A model generated the notes under the pieces. That model made no database searches and was not told the DNA's origin. It saw nothing but the letters and a program-made list of their open reading frames with translations. The position numbers were made by a program, and so were the translations under genes. From the NCBI GenBank assembly GCA_041655955.1, contig JBBAEN010000002.1, positions 744,001-808,000 on the forward strand: 64,000 bases of DNA, in the 5' to 3' direction. This document shows positions 23,795 through 32,000 of this stretch, one piece after another; positions within the stretch are counted from its first letter, which is position 1, and each line of letters begins with the position of its first letter. Source of the DNA: Micavibrio_A sp041655955 (lineage in GTDB: Bacteria; Pseudomonadota; Alphaproteobacteria; Micavibrionales; Micavibrionaceae).

Positions 23795-24589
23795 ATGTTA
23801 AATAAAATTCTTATGGGCGCCTCTGTTTTGGCTGTTATGGCGGCGATGCCGGCAATGGCTGAAACAAATATGAAGGCAAAAGCAGATGAAGCAGGCACTA
23901 AGATCGAGAATACTCTGGCAGAGGCCGGACAGGCTATCGAGAACACGGCTGACAAGGCCGCGGCCAAGACAAAAGAAGCCTATCGCGATGTGCAGGCCTA
24001 TTTCTCCGATGACGATGATATCAAGTCCGTGAAAACCTTGAATATGGCATCGGCCCTGACGTCCGACCAGTTGCTTGGCGCTTCGATTGAAAATCCGCAA
24101 GGCGAAACAATCGGCAAGATAGACGATATACTCGTTGATTCCGACGGCGATGCCGAAAGGGTGATCGTGAATGATAACGGCTTCCTCGGCCTTGGCGGGA
24201 AACGCGCATCGTTCGATTTCGACATTATCGAAGGGATTACGGGCAATGAAAATATCGTCGTGAGGTTGAACGAGAAGTCGATTGACAATGCGCGCGCCTA
24301 TGACCCGGACGCAATGCCGGCGGGACTTTACAGCGTCAATAAAATCAAGGGCGCGAAACTTCTTGATGCACAAGGAAAAGCGATAGCGGATGTCGATACG
24401 GTTGTCTTTGACGGCGATGATGCCGATTATATTATTGTATCTTTCAATAAAATACTCGGCATAGGCGGCGACAAGGCTGCGCTCGATTTCGATGCGCTGA
24501 ATCTCGTCAATAACGGCGGAAAATACAGCTTCAAGCTCAATGCCCAGCAAACGGCGGAATTCCAGACGCGCAAAGACTCCAGGAACTAA
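23795..24589 (+). CDS. Exported protein with two PRC-barrel domains
   Basis: The 264-residue product has a signal peptide (residues 1-22, cut after AMA), a helical Ala/Lys/Glu-rich segment (about 24-68), and two PRC-barrel-like domains: about 85-150 (LLGASIENPQGETIGKIDDI) and about 170-235 (KIKGAKLLDAQGKAIADVD). In both, a turn with Gly and Asp and the later (G)LGG or GIGG loop repeat, so the domains look like a duplication. PRC-barrel proteins often belong to stress regulons in alphaproteobacteria, but their biochemical role in the periplasm is unclear. AAGGAG precedes the ATG; EcfG-type promoter upstream, terminator downstream. Confidence 0.82.
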   Translation: MLNKILMGASVLAVMAAMPAMAETNMKAKADEAGTKIENTLAEAGQAIENTADKAAAKTKEAYRDVQAYFSDDDDIKSVKTLNMASALTSDQLLGASIENPQGETIGKIDDILVDSDGDAERVIVNDNGFLGLGGKRASFDFDIIEGITGNENIVVRLNEKSIDNARAYDPDAMPAGLYSVNKIKGAKLLDAQGKAIADVDTVVFDGDDADYIIVSFNKILGIGGDKAALDFDALNLVNNGGKYSFKLNAQQTAEFQTRKDSRN

Positions 24590-24614
24590 GCTATTCTATT
24601 ATCGTGACTTTACG

Positions 24615-24643
24615 CCCCGCCATGGAAACATGGCGGGGTTTCT
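24615..24643 (+). terminator. Rho-independent terminator of the PRC-barrel gene
   Basis: Perfect 10-pair stem CCCCGCCATG/CATGGCGGGG closed by a GAAA tetraloop and followed by TTTCT. Confidence 0.88.
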
Positions 24644-24658
24644 ACTGGGCTTTTACAG

Positions 24659-24683
24659 GGAACCATTATTTATCTTTATGGTT
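24659..24683 (+). promoter_or_regulatory. Candidate EcfG-type promoter of the 73-residue protein unit
   Basis: GGAAC (24659-24663), 16 bases, GGTT (24680-24683): one mismatch in the -10. It is 43 bases before the ATG at 24726, like the other members. Confidence 0.55.
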
Positions 24684-24725
24684 TGCACTGTATCGAACAT
24701 TCAAGGATTTGATGAGGAGGTTACG

Positions 24726-24947
24726 ATGAAACGCGATAACTCTATGCAGGAACCTGAGAGTGTGGACAGGATTATTTCCGTATGCTTCGGTGCGCCGCGC
24801 GGCGATGAGCTGCCTCAGGTTGCAGGAGAGGCGGATATTCTTGCCGATATCTATAGCGATGTTTTGAACGTATCGCGGGGCTATGCCGCGGGCAGGCTTC
24901 GTCATCAGTTCGATGATGATTACGGTATCGACGACATGATCCACTAG
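24726..24947 (+). CDS. Small soluble acidic protein, 73 residues, unknown function
   Basis: The product is not recognised. It has no signal peptide or membrane segment, is acidic, and ends in an Asp-rich stretch (QFDDDYGIDDMIH). A strong ribosome site (AGGAGG) lies 6 bases before ATG 24726. It is expressed from a near-consensus EcfG-type promoter together with the Gly-zipper lipoprotein gene 25 bases downstream. A NepR-like anti-sigma factor was considered because of size and place, but the NepR core motif is not visible. Confidence 0.6.
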   Translation: MKRDNSMQEPESVDRIISVCFGAPRGDELPQVAGEADILADIYSDVLNVSRGYAAGRLRHQFDDDYGIDDMIH

Positions 24948-24972
24948 GGCGGATAATTAAAGGAGAATAAGA

Positions 24973-25200
24973 ATGAAGATTATAACAATGACATTGATTA
25001 TGGCGGGCGCTTTGGCCGTAGCCGCATGCGGTAATACGCGGGGCGAAAGAGCGCTGAGCGGCGCCGGCATCGGCGCCGGGGCAGGCGCGCTCGGAACAGC
25101 CGTCACAGGCGGCAACCCGTGGGCAGGTGCCGCGGTCGGCGGCGTTGCGGGCGGTGTCGTCGGCGCGGCGACCGATAAAAGCCAGATCAATCTGGACTAA
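24973..25200 (+). CDS. Small lipoprotein with glycine-zipper region
   Basis: The 75-residue product has a signal peptide with a lipobox (AVAAC, Cys at residue 19) followed by a Gly/Ala-rich zipper (GAGIGAGAGALG, then GAAVGGVAGGVVGAA), typical of YMGG/Gly-zipper envelope lipoproteins. The short tail TDKSQINLD is polar. AAAGGAG lies 8 bases before ATG. It is the last gene of the stress island and is followed by a terminator shared with the convergent phosphomannomutase gene. Confidence 0.8.
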   Translation: MKIITMTLIMAGALAVAACGNTRGERALSGAGIGAGAGALGTAVTGGNPWAGAAVGGVAGGVVGAATDKSQINLD

Positions 25201-25230
25201 TCCCGCTCCTAGAAAAAGGGCTTGAAAGAA

Positions 25231-25266
25231 CAGGGCGGGAGAGGATTCTCCCGCCCCGTTTCTTTA
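25231..25266 (+). terminator. Terminator between convergent lipoprotein and phosphomannomutase genes
   Basis: GGGCGGGAGA pairs with TCTCCCGCCC around GGAT (25233-25256), followed by CGTTTCTTT. The stem could act in both directions. Confidence 0.82.
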
Positions 25267-25288
25267 TTGAAATGCCGCCAAGGAGTTT

Positions 25289-26800
25289 CTATGCCGCTTT
25301 CCGGGATATTTTCTGATCATATTCCCCGACAGAAGCGATGCCGGCCAGCACCCCGTCCAGATATTCAAACATATCGTGCATGTTATCTTCGGAAACAGGG
25401 CTTTCCACCACTACGACAAGCGAGGGCTTGTTGGAAGAGGCGCGGATAAGCCCCCATGTCCCGTCTTCCAGCGTGATGCGGATGCCGTTGACGGTGGTAA
25501 GATCGTGAATGGTTTGACCGAGTATTTTTTCGCCGGAATTTTTTCTGGCCGTAAAATCTTTAATAATCCCATCGACCACGGCATATTTTTCGTCATCCGG
25601 GCAATAGGGGGACATTGTCGGGCTGCCCCAGGTCTTGGGAAGGGCTTCGCGCAGGTCGGACAGCGTTTTCCCTTTCGCCCTGTCCATCATCTGGCAGATC
25701 CGAATGGCGGTCAGGACGCCGTCGTCATAGCCGCGGCCGATTGGCGCATTGAGAAAGAAATGCCCGCTTTTTTCAAAGCCGGCAAGCGCTCCAAGCTCGT
25801 TCACGCGGCGCTTGATATAGGAATGCCCGGTTTTCCAGTAGTCCGTTTTCGCGCCAAGCTTTTGAAGCTCCGGATCGGTTGCAAAAATTCCTGTGGATTT
25901 GACATCGACGACAAAGACGGCGTCCTTATGGATTGCGGCCAGATCGCGCGCCATGATAACACCCATCTTGTCCGCGAAGATTTCTTCGCCCGTATTGTCG
26001 ATGACGCCGCAACGATCGCCGTCGCCGTCAAACCCGAATCCGAAATCGGCCCCCGTTTCCATGACCCTGGCGGAAATAGCATGGAGCATTTCAAGATCTT
26101 CCGGATTTGGATTATAGCGGGGGAATGTATAGTCGAGTTCGCAATCCATTTCGATGACCTCACAACCGATGCGGCGCAGGGCTTCGGGCGCATAGGCCCC
26201 GGCGGTTCCATTTCCGCAGGCGCAAACGACCTTTAGCTTGCGCTCAAGCCGGACATCTTTGGTGACGTCATCAAGATAACGGGTCTTCATATCGCCGATA
26301 AATTCATACTTGCCGCCGTCCCGTGCGGAGGTTTTGTCATTCAGGACGATTTCTTTCAAGCGGGTCATAAGTTCGGGGCCGAAGGTCATGGGACGCTCCG
26401 CGCCCATCTTTACGCCCGTCCAGCCATTTTCATTGTGGCTTGCCGTAACCATGGCGACCGCCGGGCAGTCCAGTTCAAATTGCGCAAAATAGGCGACAGG
26501 GGAAAGGGCGAGGCCGATATCCTTCACATGACAGCCCGATTGCAAAAGGCCGATAATAAGGGCCTGTTTGATGCTCGCGCTATAGGAGCGGTAATCATGG
26601 CCGACCGCGATAGCGGGCGCGTTCATGCCCTTTTCATGCAGGATAGTCCCGATGCCAAGGCCGAGCTTTTGCATCCCGCGCAGGTTGATTTGCTCAGGAT
26701 AGAGCCAGCGTGCGTCATATTCGCGAAAGCCATACGGATTGATCAGGCTTTCGCGCTCAAAAGCTTCGGAGTTAGGCTTTATGGCCGGAGCAGAAGTCAT
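25289..26800 (-). CDS. Phosphomannomutase/phosphoglucomutase (AlgC/ManB type)
   Basis: This enzyme interconverts the 6- and 1-phosphates of mannose or glucose and supplies GDP-mannose and UDP-glucose pathways. The 503-residue alpha-D-phosphohexomutase has the phosphoserine loop TASHNENGWTGVK, the metal-binding DGDGDRCGV, the sugar-specificity segment around FEKSGHFF, and the C-terminal phosphate-binding RASSNKP. It is the last gene after the alpha-2-macroglobulin and PBP1C genes, 86 bases from pbpC, and may be expressed separately. It could feed mannose-1-phosphate to the Gmd/Rmd pathway at 61-63 kb. Substrate preference cannot be read from the sequence. Confidence 0.9.
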   Translation of the reverse strand: MTSAPAIKPNSEAFERESLINPYGFREYDARWLYPEQINLRGMQKLGLGIGTILHEKGMNAPAIAVGHDYRSYSASIKQALIIGLLQSGCHVKDIGLALSPVAYFAQFELDCPAVAMVTASHNENGWTGVKMGAERPMTFGPELMTRLKEIVLNDKTSARDGGKYEFIGDMKTRYLDDVTKDVRLERKLKVVCACGNGTAGAYAPEALRRIGCEVIEMDCELDYTFPRYNPNPEDLEMLHAISARVMETGADFGFGFDGDGDRCGVIDNTGEEIFADKMGVIMARDLAAIHKDAVFVVDVKSTGIFATDPELQKLGAKTDYWKTGHSYIKRRVNELGALAGFEKSGHFFLNAPIGRGYDDGVLTAIRICQMMDRAKGKTLSDLREALPKTWGSPTMSPYCPDDEKYAVVDGIIKDFTARKNSGEKILGQTIHDLTTVNGIRITLEDGTWGLIRASSNKPSLVVVVESPVSEDNMHDMFEYLDGVLAGIASVGEYDQKISRKAA

Positions 26801-26886
26801 TCTTGTTATCCCTTAATTATCCCGTCATATTAAATTTTAAAAACTTGGGGGTATATTGACGCCTCAGGCCAGTTTTTCAAGGAAAA

Positions 26887-29052
26887 TCAACGGACAATAA
26901 AGCTGACGGGGGAGAGATCCTGCCGAACGCCATTATAGCGGTGTATTGTCACGGAAAGCTTATGCTCGCCTCGTTCGACGGGCCATAAATAGGTCGGGGA
27001 GGCGTGTTTGCCCAGAGTTTCGCCGTTTAAAATCCATTCGATTTCCTCACCGTCCTGCAAGCCCGCAAGCTCAAAGCGGAATTTCTGGTTTTCGGGTGGA
27101 ATGCGCGGGTCGTAAGCCATCATCAGCCCCTGTGTCGGCCTGACAAGTTCCCGCCTTTCACGGGCATCATGCGTGTCCATGCGGCCCGCAGTCATAATCT
27201 CATCGCTTTCCAGCATATATTCGGTACGGCGCGGACATGCGCCATCGGCCCCGGCGGGGCGGGTGCATATCTCTTTTTCGAGGAAGGCGGGGCTGAGATA
27301 GAGCGGTTTCGTTTCGCGCCCCCGGTTTAGAACATGGAAGATCGACCGCAGGGCAAGCGCCGGCCCTGTCGATCCGGTGACTTCATGCATGGAAGCGCGA
27401 TCGAGATTCCCCATCCATATGCCGACCGTATAACGGTCGTTATAGCCAACCGTCCACGCATCGCGGTAATCGGTGGAAGTCCCTGTTTTGACGGCCGTTG
27501 GAAAGGGAAGGTTTAAAATACTGTCACTGCCGAATTCAAGGGCGCGGGCGCGGCGGTCTGAAAGAATGTCCCCGATAAGGGAGGCTGTTTCTTTTGTATA
27601 GACAGCTATGTTTCGCTCTTTCCGGGGCGTTTCATGTGAAAAACGCGGGACGCTATAGACGCCGCGATTGGCAAGGGCGGCATAGGCGCGGGTAAGTTCG
27701 TACAGGGAAACCTCGCCATTACCAAGCGCAAGTCCTTCGTCATAAAAATCGGCGTCTTGCGTCAGGCTGTCAAAGCCGAGCCTGTGCAAGTCATGAAGGA
27801 AAGCCGCTACGCCGACATGGTTGATTGCAAGAACAGCCGGAATGTTCAGGGAGTTGCCAAGCGCCTCGCGCAGGGGAATGGGGCCGTAATGCGTATTGCT
27901 GTAATTGCGGAAACGGTGAAGGCCGGAGCCGACGGCTTCGGCGAGCGGGGCATCGTTTAGGAATGTTGCGGCGTTCCATCCCCTTTCAAGCGCCGCGGCA
28001 TAGACAAAGGGCTTCAGGGTGGAGCCGGGCTGCCGCGGGGCAAGCACAGGATCGATCTCGCCTGCCGGTGTGGCGCTATCCCGCGCGCCTGCCGCGACCC
28101 ACGCGACAATCTCCCCGTTCTCATGATCGATAATGATGGCGCCGCCATTCCGGACGTTTCTGGCCGCAAGGGATTTAAGCCGCGTATCGAGAATATCCTG
28201 AACCTTGTTTTGCAGGCCGCCGTCGAGTGTTGTTTCCTGTATGGGGGACAGGCTGTTTAATTGCGCAAAGCGGACAAAGTGCCGCGCCTCGACGGGCAGG
28301 GAGGGAGGCGCCAGCGAAAGGCCGGATAAGACGATGTCGCGGTGCATTTCATGGGTTATGGCCCCGCTTTTTAAAAGCCCGCCGGCAAGGCGGGAGAGGG
28401 GCTTTTCCAGCCGTTCCGGATGGCGGTAGAGATCATAGGCCGAGGGCGCGCGGGCAAGAATGACAAGGGCCAGCATTTCTTTTGCGGATAATGTTCCGGG
28501 GCTACGGTTGAAATAATAACGGGAAGCCTGTGCGATGCCGCGCCTGTGCGCCGCATAGGGAAGCTGGTTCAAATAAAATTCCAGAATCGTTGCCTTGTCC
28601 GCATGGCGTTCAAGCGCAAAGGCCTCCCATCCCTCGACCCATTTCGACCAGAGGGTGCGGGGGCGTGGGTGAAGGATGCGGACGACTTGTTCGCTGATAG
28701 TGCTTGCGCCCCGAACCGCGCGCCGCTGTTTTATATTCTGCCGGAGGGCGGAGGCCCGCGCCCGCCAATCAATCCCGCTATGGCCGTAAAAACGCTTATC
28801 TTCCGAAAACAGGAAGCCTGTGACAAGAAGTTCCGGCAAAGCGTAAAGCTTTAACGTGTCATGGGTGTTCCATTGTTCCTGATAGCTGATTGACAGCGGC
28901 GCGCCATGGCGATCCGTCATGCGTGCATGATATGTCCGGGCGAGGACGGCATCGAAATCCTTGCCCGCGGGTTTCATTGCCGCCCATGTGAAAAGGGCCA
29001 GCAATGCAGCGGCGCAGAGTGATGCGGCAAGGATTGCCTTAAGGATTTTCAT
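26887..29052 (-). CDS. pbpC: Penicillin-binding protein 1C
   Basis: PBP1C is a class A PBP. The 721-residue product has an N-terminal membrane anchor (about residues 5-27), a GT51 glycosyltransferase domain with the catalytic Glu in SEDKRFYGHSGID, and a transpeptidase domain with PGSTLKPF (SxxK), GNSLN (SxN) and VKTGTS (KTG). The last 90 residues match the PBP1C C-terminal (BiPBP_C) domain layout. The start overlaps the end of the alpha-2-macroglobulin gene by 14 bases; the pairing of pbpC with a bacterial alpha-2-macroglobulin is well known and is thought to combine wall repair and protease trapping. Confidence 0.95.
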   Translation of the reverse strand: MKILKAILAASLCAAALLALFTWAAMKPAGKDFDAVLARTYHARMTDRHGAPLSISYQEQWNTHDTLKLYALPELLVTGFLFSEDKRFYGHSGIDWRARASALRQNIKQRRAVRGASTISEQVVRILHPRPRTLWSKWVEGWEAFALERHADKATILEFYLNQLPYAAHRRGIAQASRYYFNRSPGTLSAKEMLALVILARAPSAYDLYRHPERLEKPLSRLAGGLLKSGAITHEMHRDIVLSGLSLAPPSLPVEARHFVRFAQLNSLSPIQETTLDGGLQNKVQDILDTRLKSLAARNVRNGGAIIIDHENGEIVAWVAAGARDSATPAGEIDPVLAPRQPGSTLKPFVYAAALERGWNAATFLNDAPLAEAVGSGLHRFRNYSNTHYGPIPLREALGNSLNIPAVLAINHVGVAAFLHDLHRLGFDSLTQDADFYDEGLALGNGEVSLYELTRAYAALANRGVYSVPRFSHETPRKERNIAVYTKETASLIGDILSDRRARALEFGSDSILNLPFPTAVKTGTSTDYRDAWTVGYNDRYTVGIWMGNLDRASMHEVTGSTGPALALRSIFHVLNRGRETKPLYLSPAFLEKEICTRPAGADGACPRRTEYMLESDEIMTAGRMDTHDARERRELVRPTQGLMMAYDPRIPPENQKFRFELAGLQDGEEIEWILNGETLGKHASPTYLWPVERGEHKLSVTIHRYNGVRQDLSPVSFIVR

Positions 29053-32000
29053 CGACGACGACCTGTTCTTTCAGGCCCATCCCGTATATATCCGGATCAT
29101 ACATTTCCTCCGCCTTGACGGGCGGGGCGTCAAAGCTTCCGGCGGCGATGGCTTGCGCCATATAAGAAAGCCTGTATTTTCCGGCGGGGAGCCAGTCCGC
29201 ATAAAACCGCGCTGAATCATGCCGGAGTTCCTTATGATAGAAGCTCCAGCGGGAACTGCCGAACCCTGTCCACTCATCTTCGTCTTCGGCGCTTGCGGCG
29301 TCATGCTGTGATGAGGTTGCCAGATCGCGGTTGATTGTTTCCAGCGCGCCCGGAAGCGGGTCGTCGACAACCACGAAATTACGGGCCGTCGGGATGGAAA
29401 GATAGAGATCGACCCGGACGAGATCGCCGCGCTTGAGAGTGGCGGGGGAGGAGATTTCTTTCCATGCCCCGTCCGAAAGCGCCGAATATACGCGCCTTAT
29501 ATCCATGCCGGCATTGACCGTATGGGCGCCGGCATCCTTGGGCGCATATTGCAGACGCGCCGTATAATAATACCGCCCCTCGCCTTCTTTTTTCATGGAA
29601 ATAGTGCCGCCACGCCCCTCCATGCTTTCATCAAGCGGCTTTTCCAGCGTCACGGGAGAATCTTTGAGAGAGTTAAAAGACGCCGCGCCGAATATTTCTT
29701 CTCCGAGCTGCGCTTTCAGGGTCATTGCGGGGTTTTGCCCTTCATATTGCCGCGCATAATCTATGAGCGCGTTCATGCAAAAGAGGTTTTCCTGCGTGTT
29801 CTCGTAATGGTCGCGCTTTGAACGGGTTTGCGTAATTGCGCGCACTATTTTAGGGGCCGTATCATTCAGCATATTCCGTTCATTTTGCGCCAGCAAAGCT
29901 GAAAGAACGGCGCAATTATCCCGCATGGGCGTTGCGAGGATGCGCTCATATCCCGCGCTATAACTTTGGTTAAAGGAGAGCTTGCCCGATGATTCAACGC
30001 CTTGTGCCAGAATGGCGTCGAGCGCTTGTTGCGCCGCTTCTTTTGTTTCATCGAATTTCTGCGCGGCAAGCATGTAATGCGCCTTCCCGAACAGGCCCAT
30101 AGCCTGTATTTGCGGGCGCAGGCGCAAGACATCGTCCTTGGTTATCTTGTCCGCATAGGCCGCCAGAATAACCGCCCTGACCGTCGCAATCATGTCATCG
30201 CCGTAATGGGCGGGCGCGATATTATTGCGCATAAAGCCCATAAGGTATTTCTCAAGATTTTCCTCTACATTGGCCGGAATACGGTGTTCTGCCTGTTTCA
30301 ACCACTGGAAGGCAAGGGCCGTATAGGCGGAAAGATAGGGATCAACATAGGCATCCTTACCGTTATAGTAAGTCATGCCGCCATTGGGGGCTTGATAAGA
30401 CGGGGAAGCGGATAAGATATCCTGCGCCAGTTCTTCGGCGCCGTCCCAGACGGTATCATCGGAAAGATATGGCTTGAGGGCTTTATAATGGTTCGCCGCG
30501 ACGGCCATGCTCAGCCGTTGTTCCCAGCACATATAGGTGTAATCGCGCATATAACGGAAAGCGCCGTCGAGGCTTGCGATAACGGACGGTGAAAGCGTAA
30601 CGGAAATTTCTCCTGTGTCGCTATGGACGCCGGAAGGAACGGAGAAAGGCAGGCTGACAAGCTCTTCTGTTGTCGAACCATAAAAAGCCGCCATCTCTGT
30701 TATACGTGATTTCAGAACCGGCAGGCTATGTTCCAGCCCGTCGCGGTCACTGGAATCGCCCGCGCTCACGGAAAAGAGGATCGTGCCGTTTCCGGCATCG
30801 CGGTTTACCGGAAGCATGGCTGCCTGCAAGGGGACATGCACGGTTTCACGTTTATAGGGCTCCAGTGTGAGCGTATAATCCTGCGCTGTTTCCTTGTTTC
30901 CAGCCAAGTCCCCTTGGGCGTTGATGGAAATTGTAATTGTCCGCGGCGCGTCCGTGCGGTTCATCACAGAAAAGCCGGCGGAAAAGGAATCTCCTTCGCG
31001 GACATTGTTCGGCATGACAGGGCGTATTTCCGTTTCACGGTTGACCTTGAAGCCGGCCTCTCCGAGGCCCATCCGATCCGTCGGGCTGACGGCAAGCGCC
31101 AATATCTTCCATCCGGTCAGATTATCCGGCGCTTCAAAGCTTATTTTTGCTGTTCCATCCGCGCCGACGGGAACCGAGGGGTTCCAGTAACTGACGAATT
31201 TGAATATGTTGCGCATGCCGATATCGACGCCGCCGTCACCGCCGGGATTGGCGCCTTTCTTTTCAAATTTCTGGCGGCCCAAAAGGCGCGTCATCAGGCT
31301 GTAATTGGCGACGTCAACCGCATCGAGGCTATAAAAACCGGCATAAGGATCAAAAGCCTTTCGGCCTTCGGCCATTAAGTCGAAAACGGATTCGTCAAGG
31401 ACGGCGACGGCAAGCTCTAAAGGCTCTTGCCGCCCGTCCGGGTTGAGGGGGGAGGCGGAAAGGGAAAGCTGCACAGTCTCGCGCGGGCGGTAGATGTCCT
31501 TGTCCGTTACGGCTTCAACTTTTACCTGCTTATAGGGATCGATAATATCCGTCTGGATATAGCCCGTTCTAAAGGCGGGCTTGCCCATATCTATCTGGCC
31601 CAATTCCGGCGGCGGGGCATCGACGCGCGGCGACGCGACGGTTGCTGACAGATAAAAGCCGGGGACGTAATCGGGCTTAACGGGAATTTCGATGACAGGG
31701 GTGCTGGAATCAAAAGTCTGGATGAATGAATCCAGAATGCCGTACCGTTCGATCGTTATCAGCGCCCTGGCGCCGGGATAGGGGTTTTGCACGAGATAGC
31801 GGGCGGTGTCGCCGACCTTGTAGCTGCCGCTTTCCGGGACGATGGAAAGGGCATGGCTGTTGCGCCCGTCATGCCATTGCACATAGTCTTTGCCGCTGAC
31901 CCATAACCTATAGGTTGTTTGGTGGGCGCGGCCTTTTGTATCGGTAATGATGGCGGTGGCCTTATAGGTTCCGGCTGTTTCCGGTGTGAAGACGCATTCT

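Noticed and set aside
24726..24947. NepR-type anti-sigma factor
   Set aside because: Size and place fit, but the conserved NepR core helix motif is not visible in the 73-residue product.
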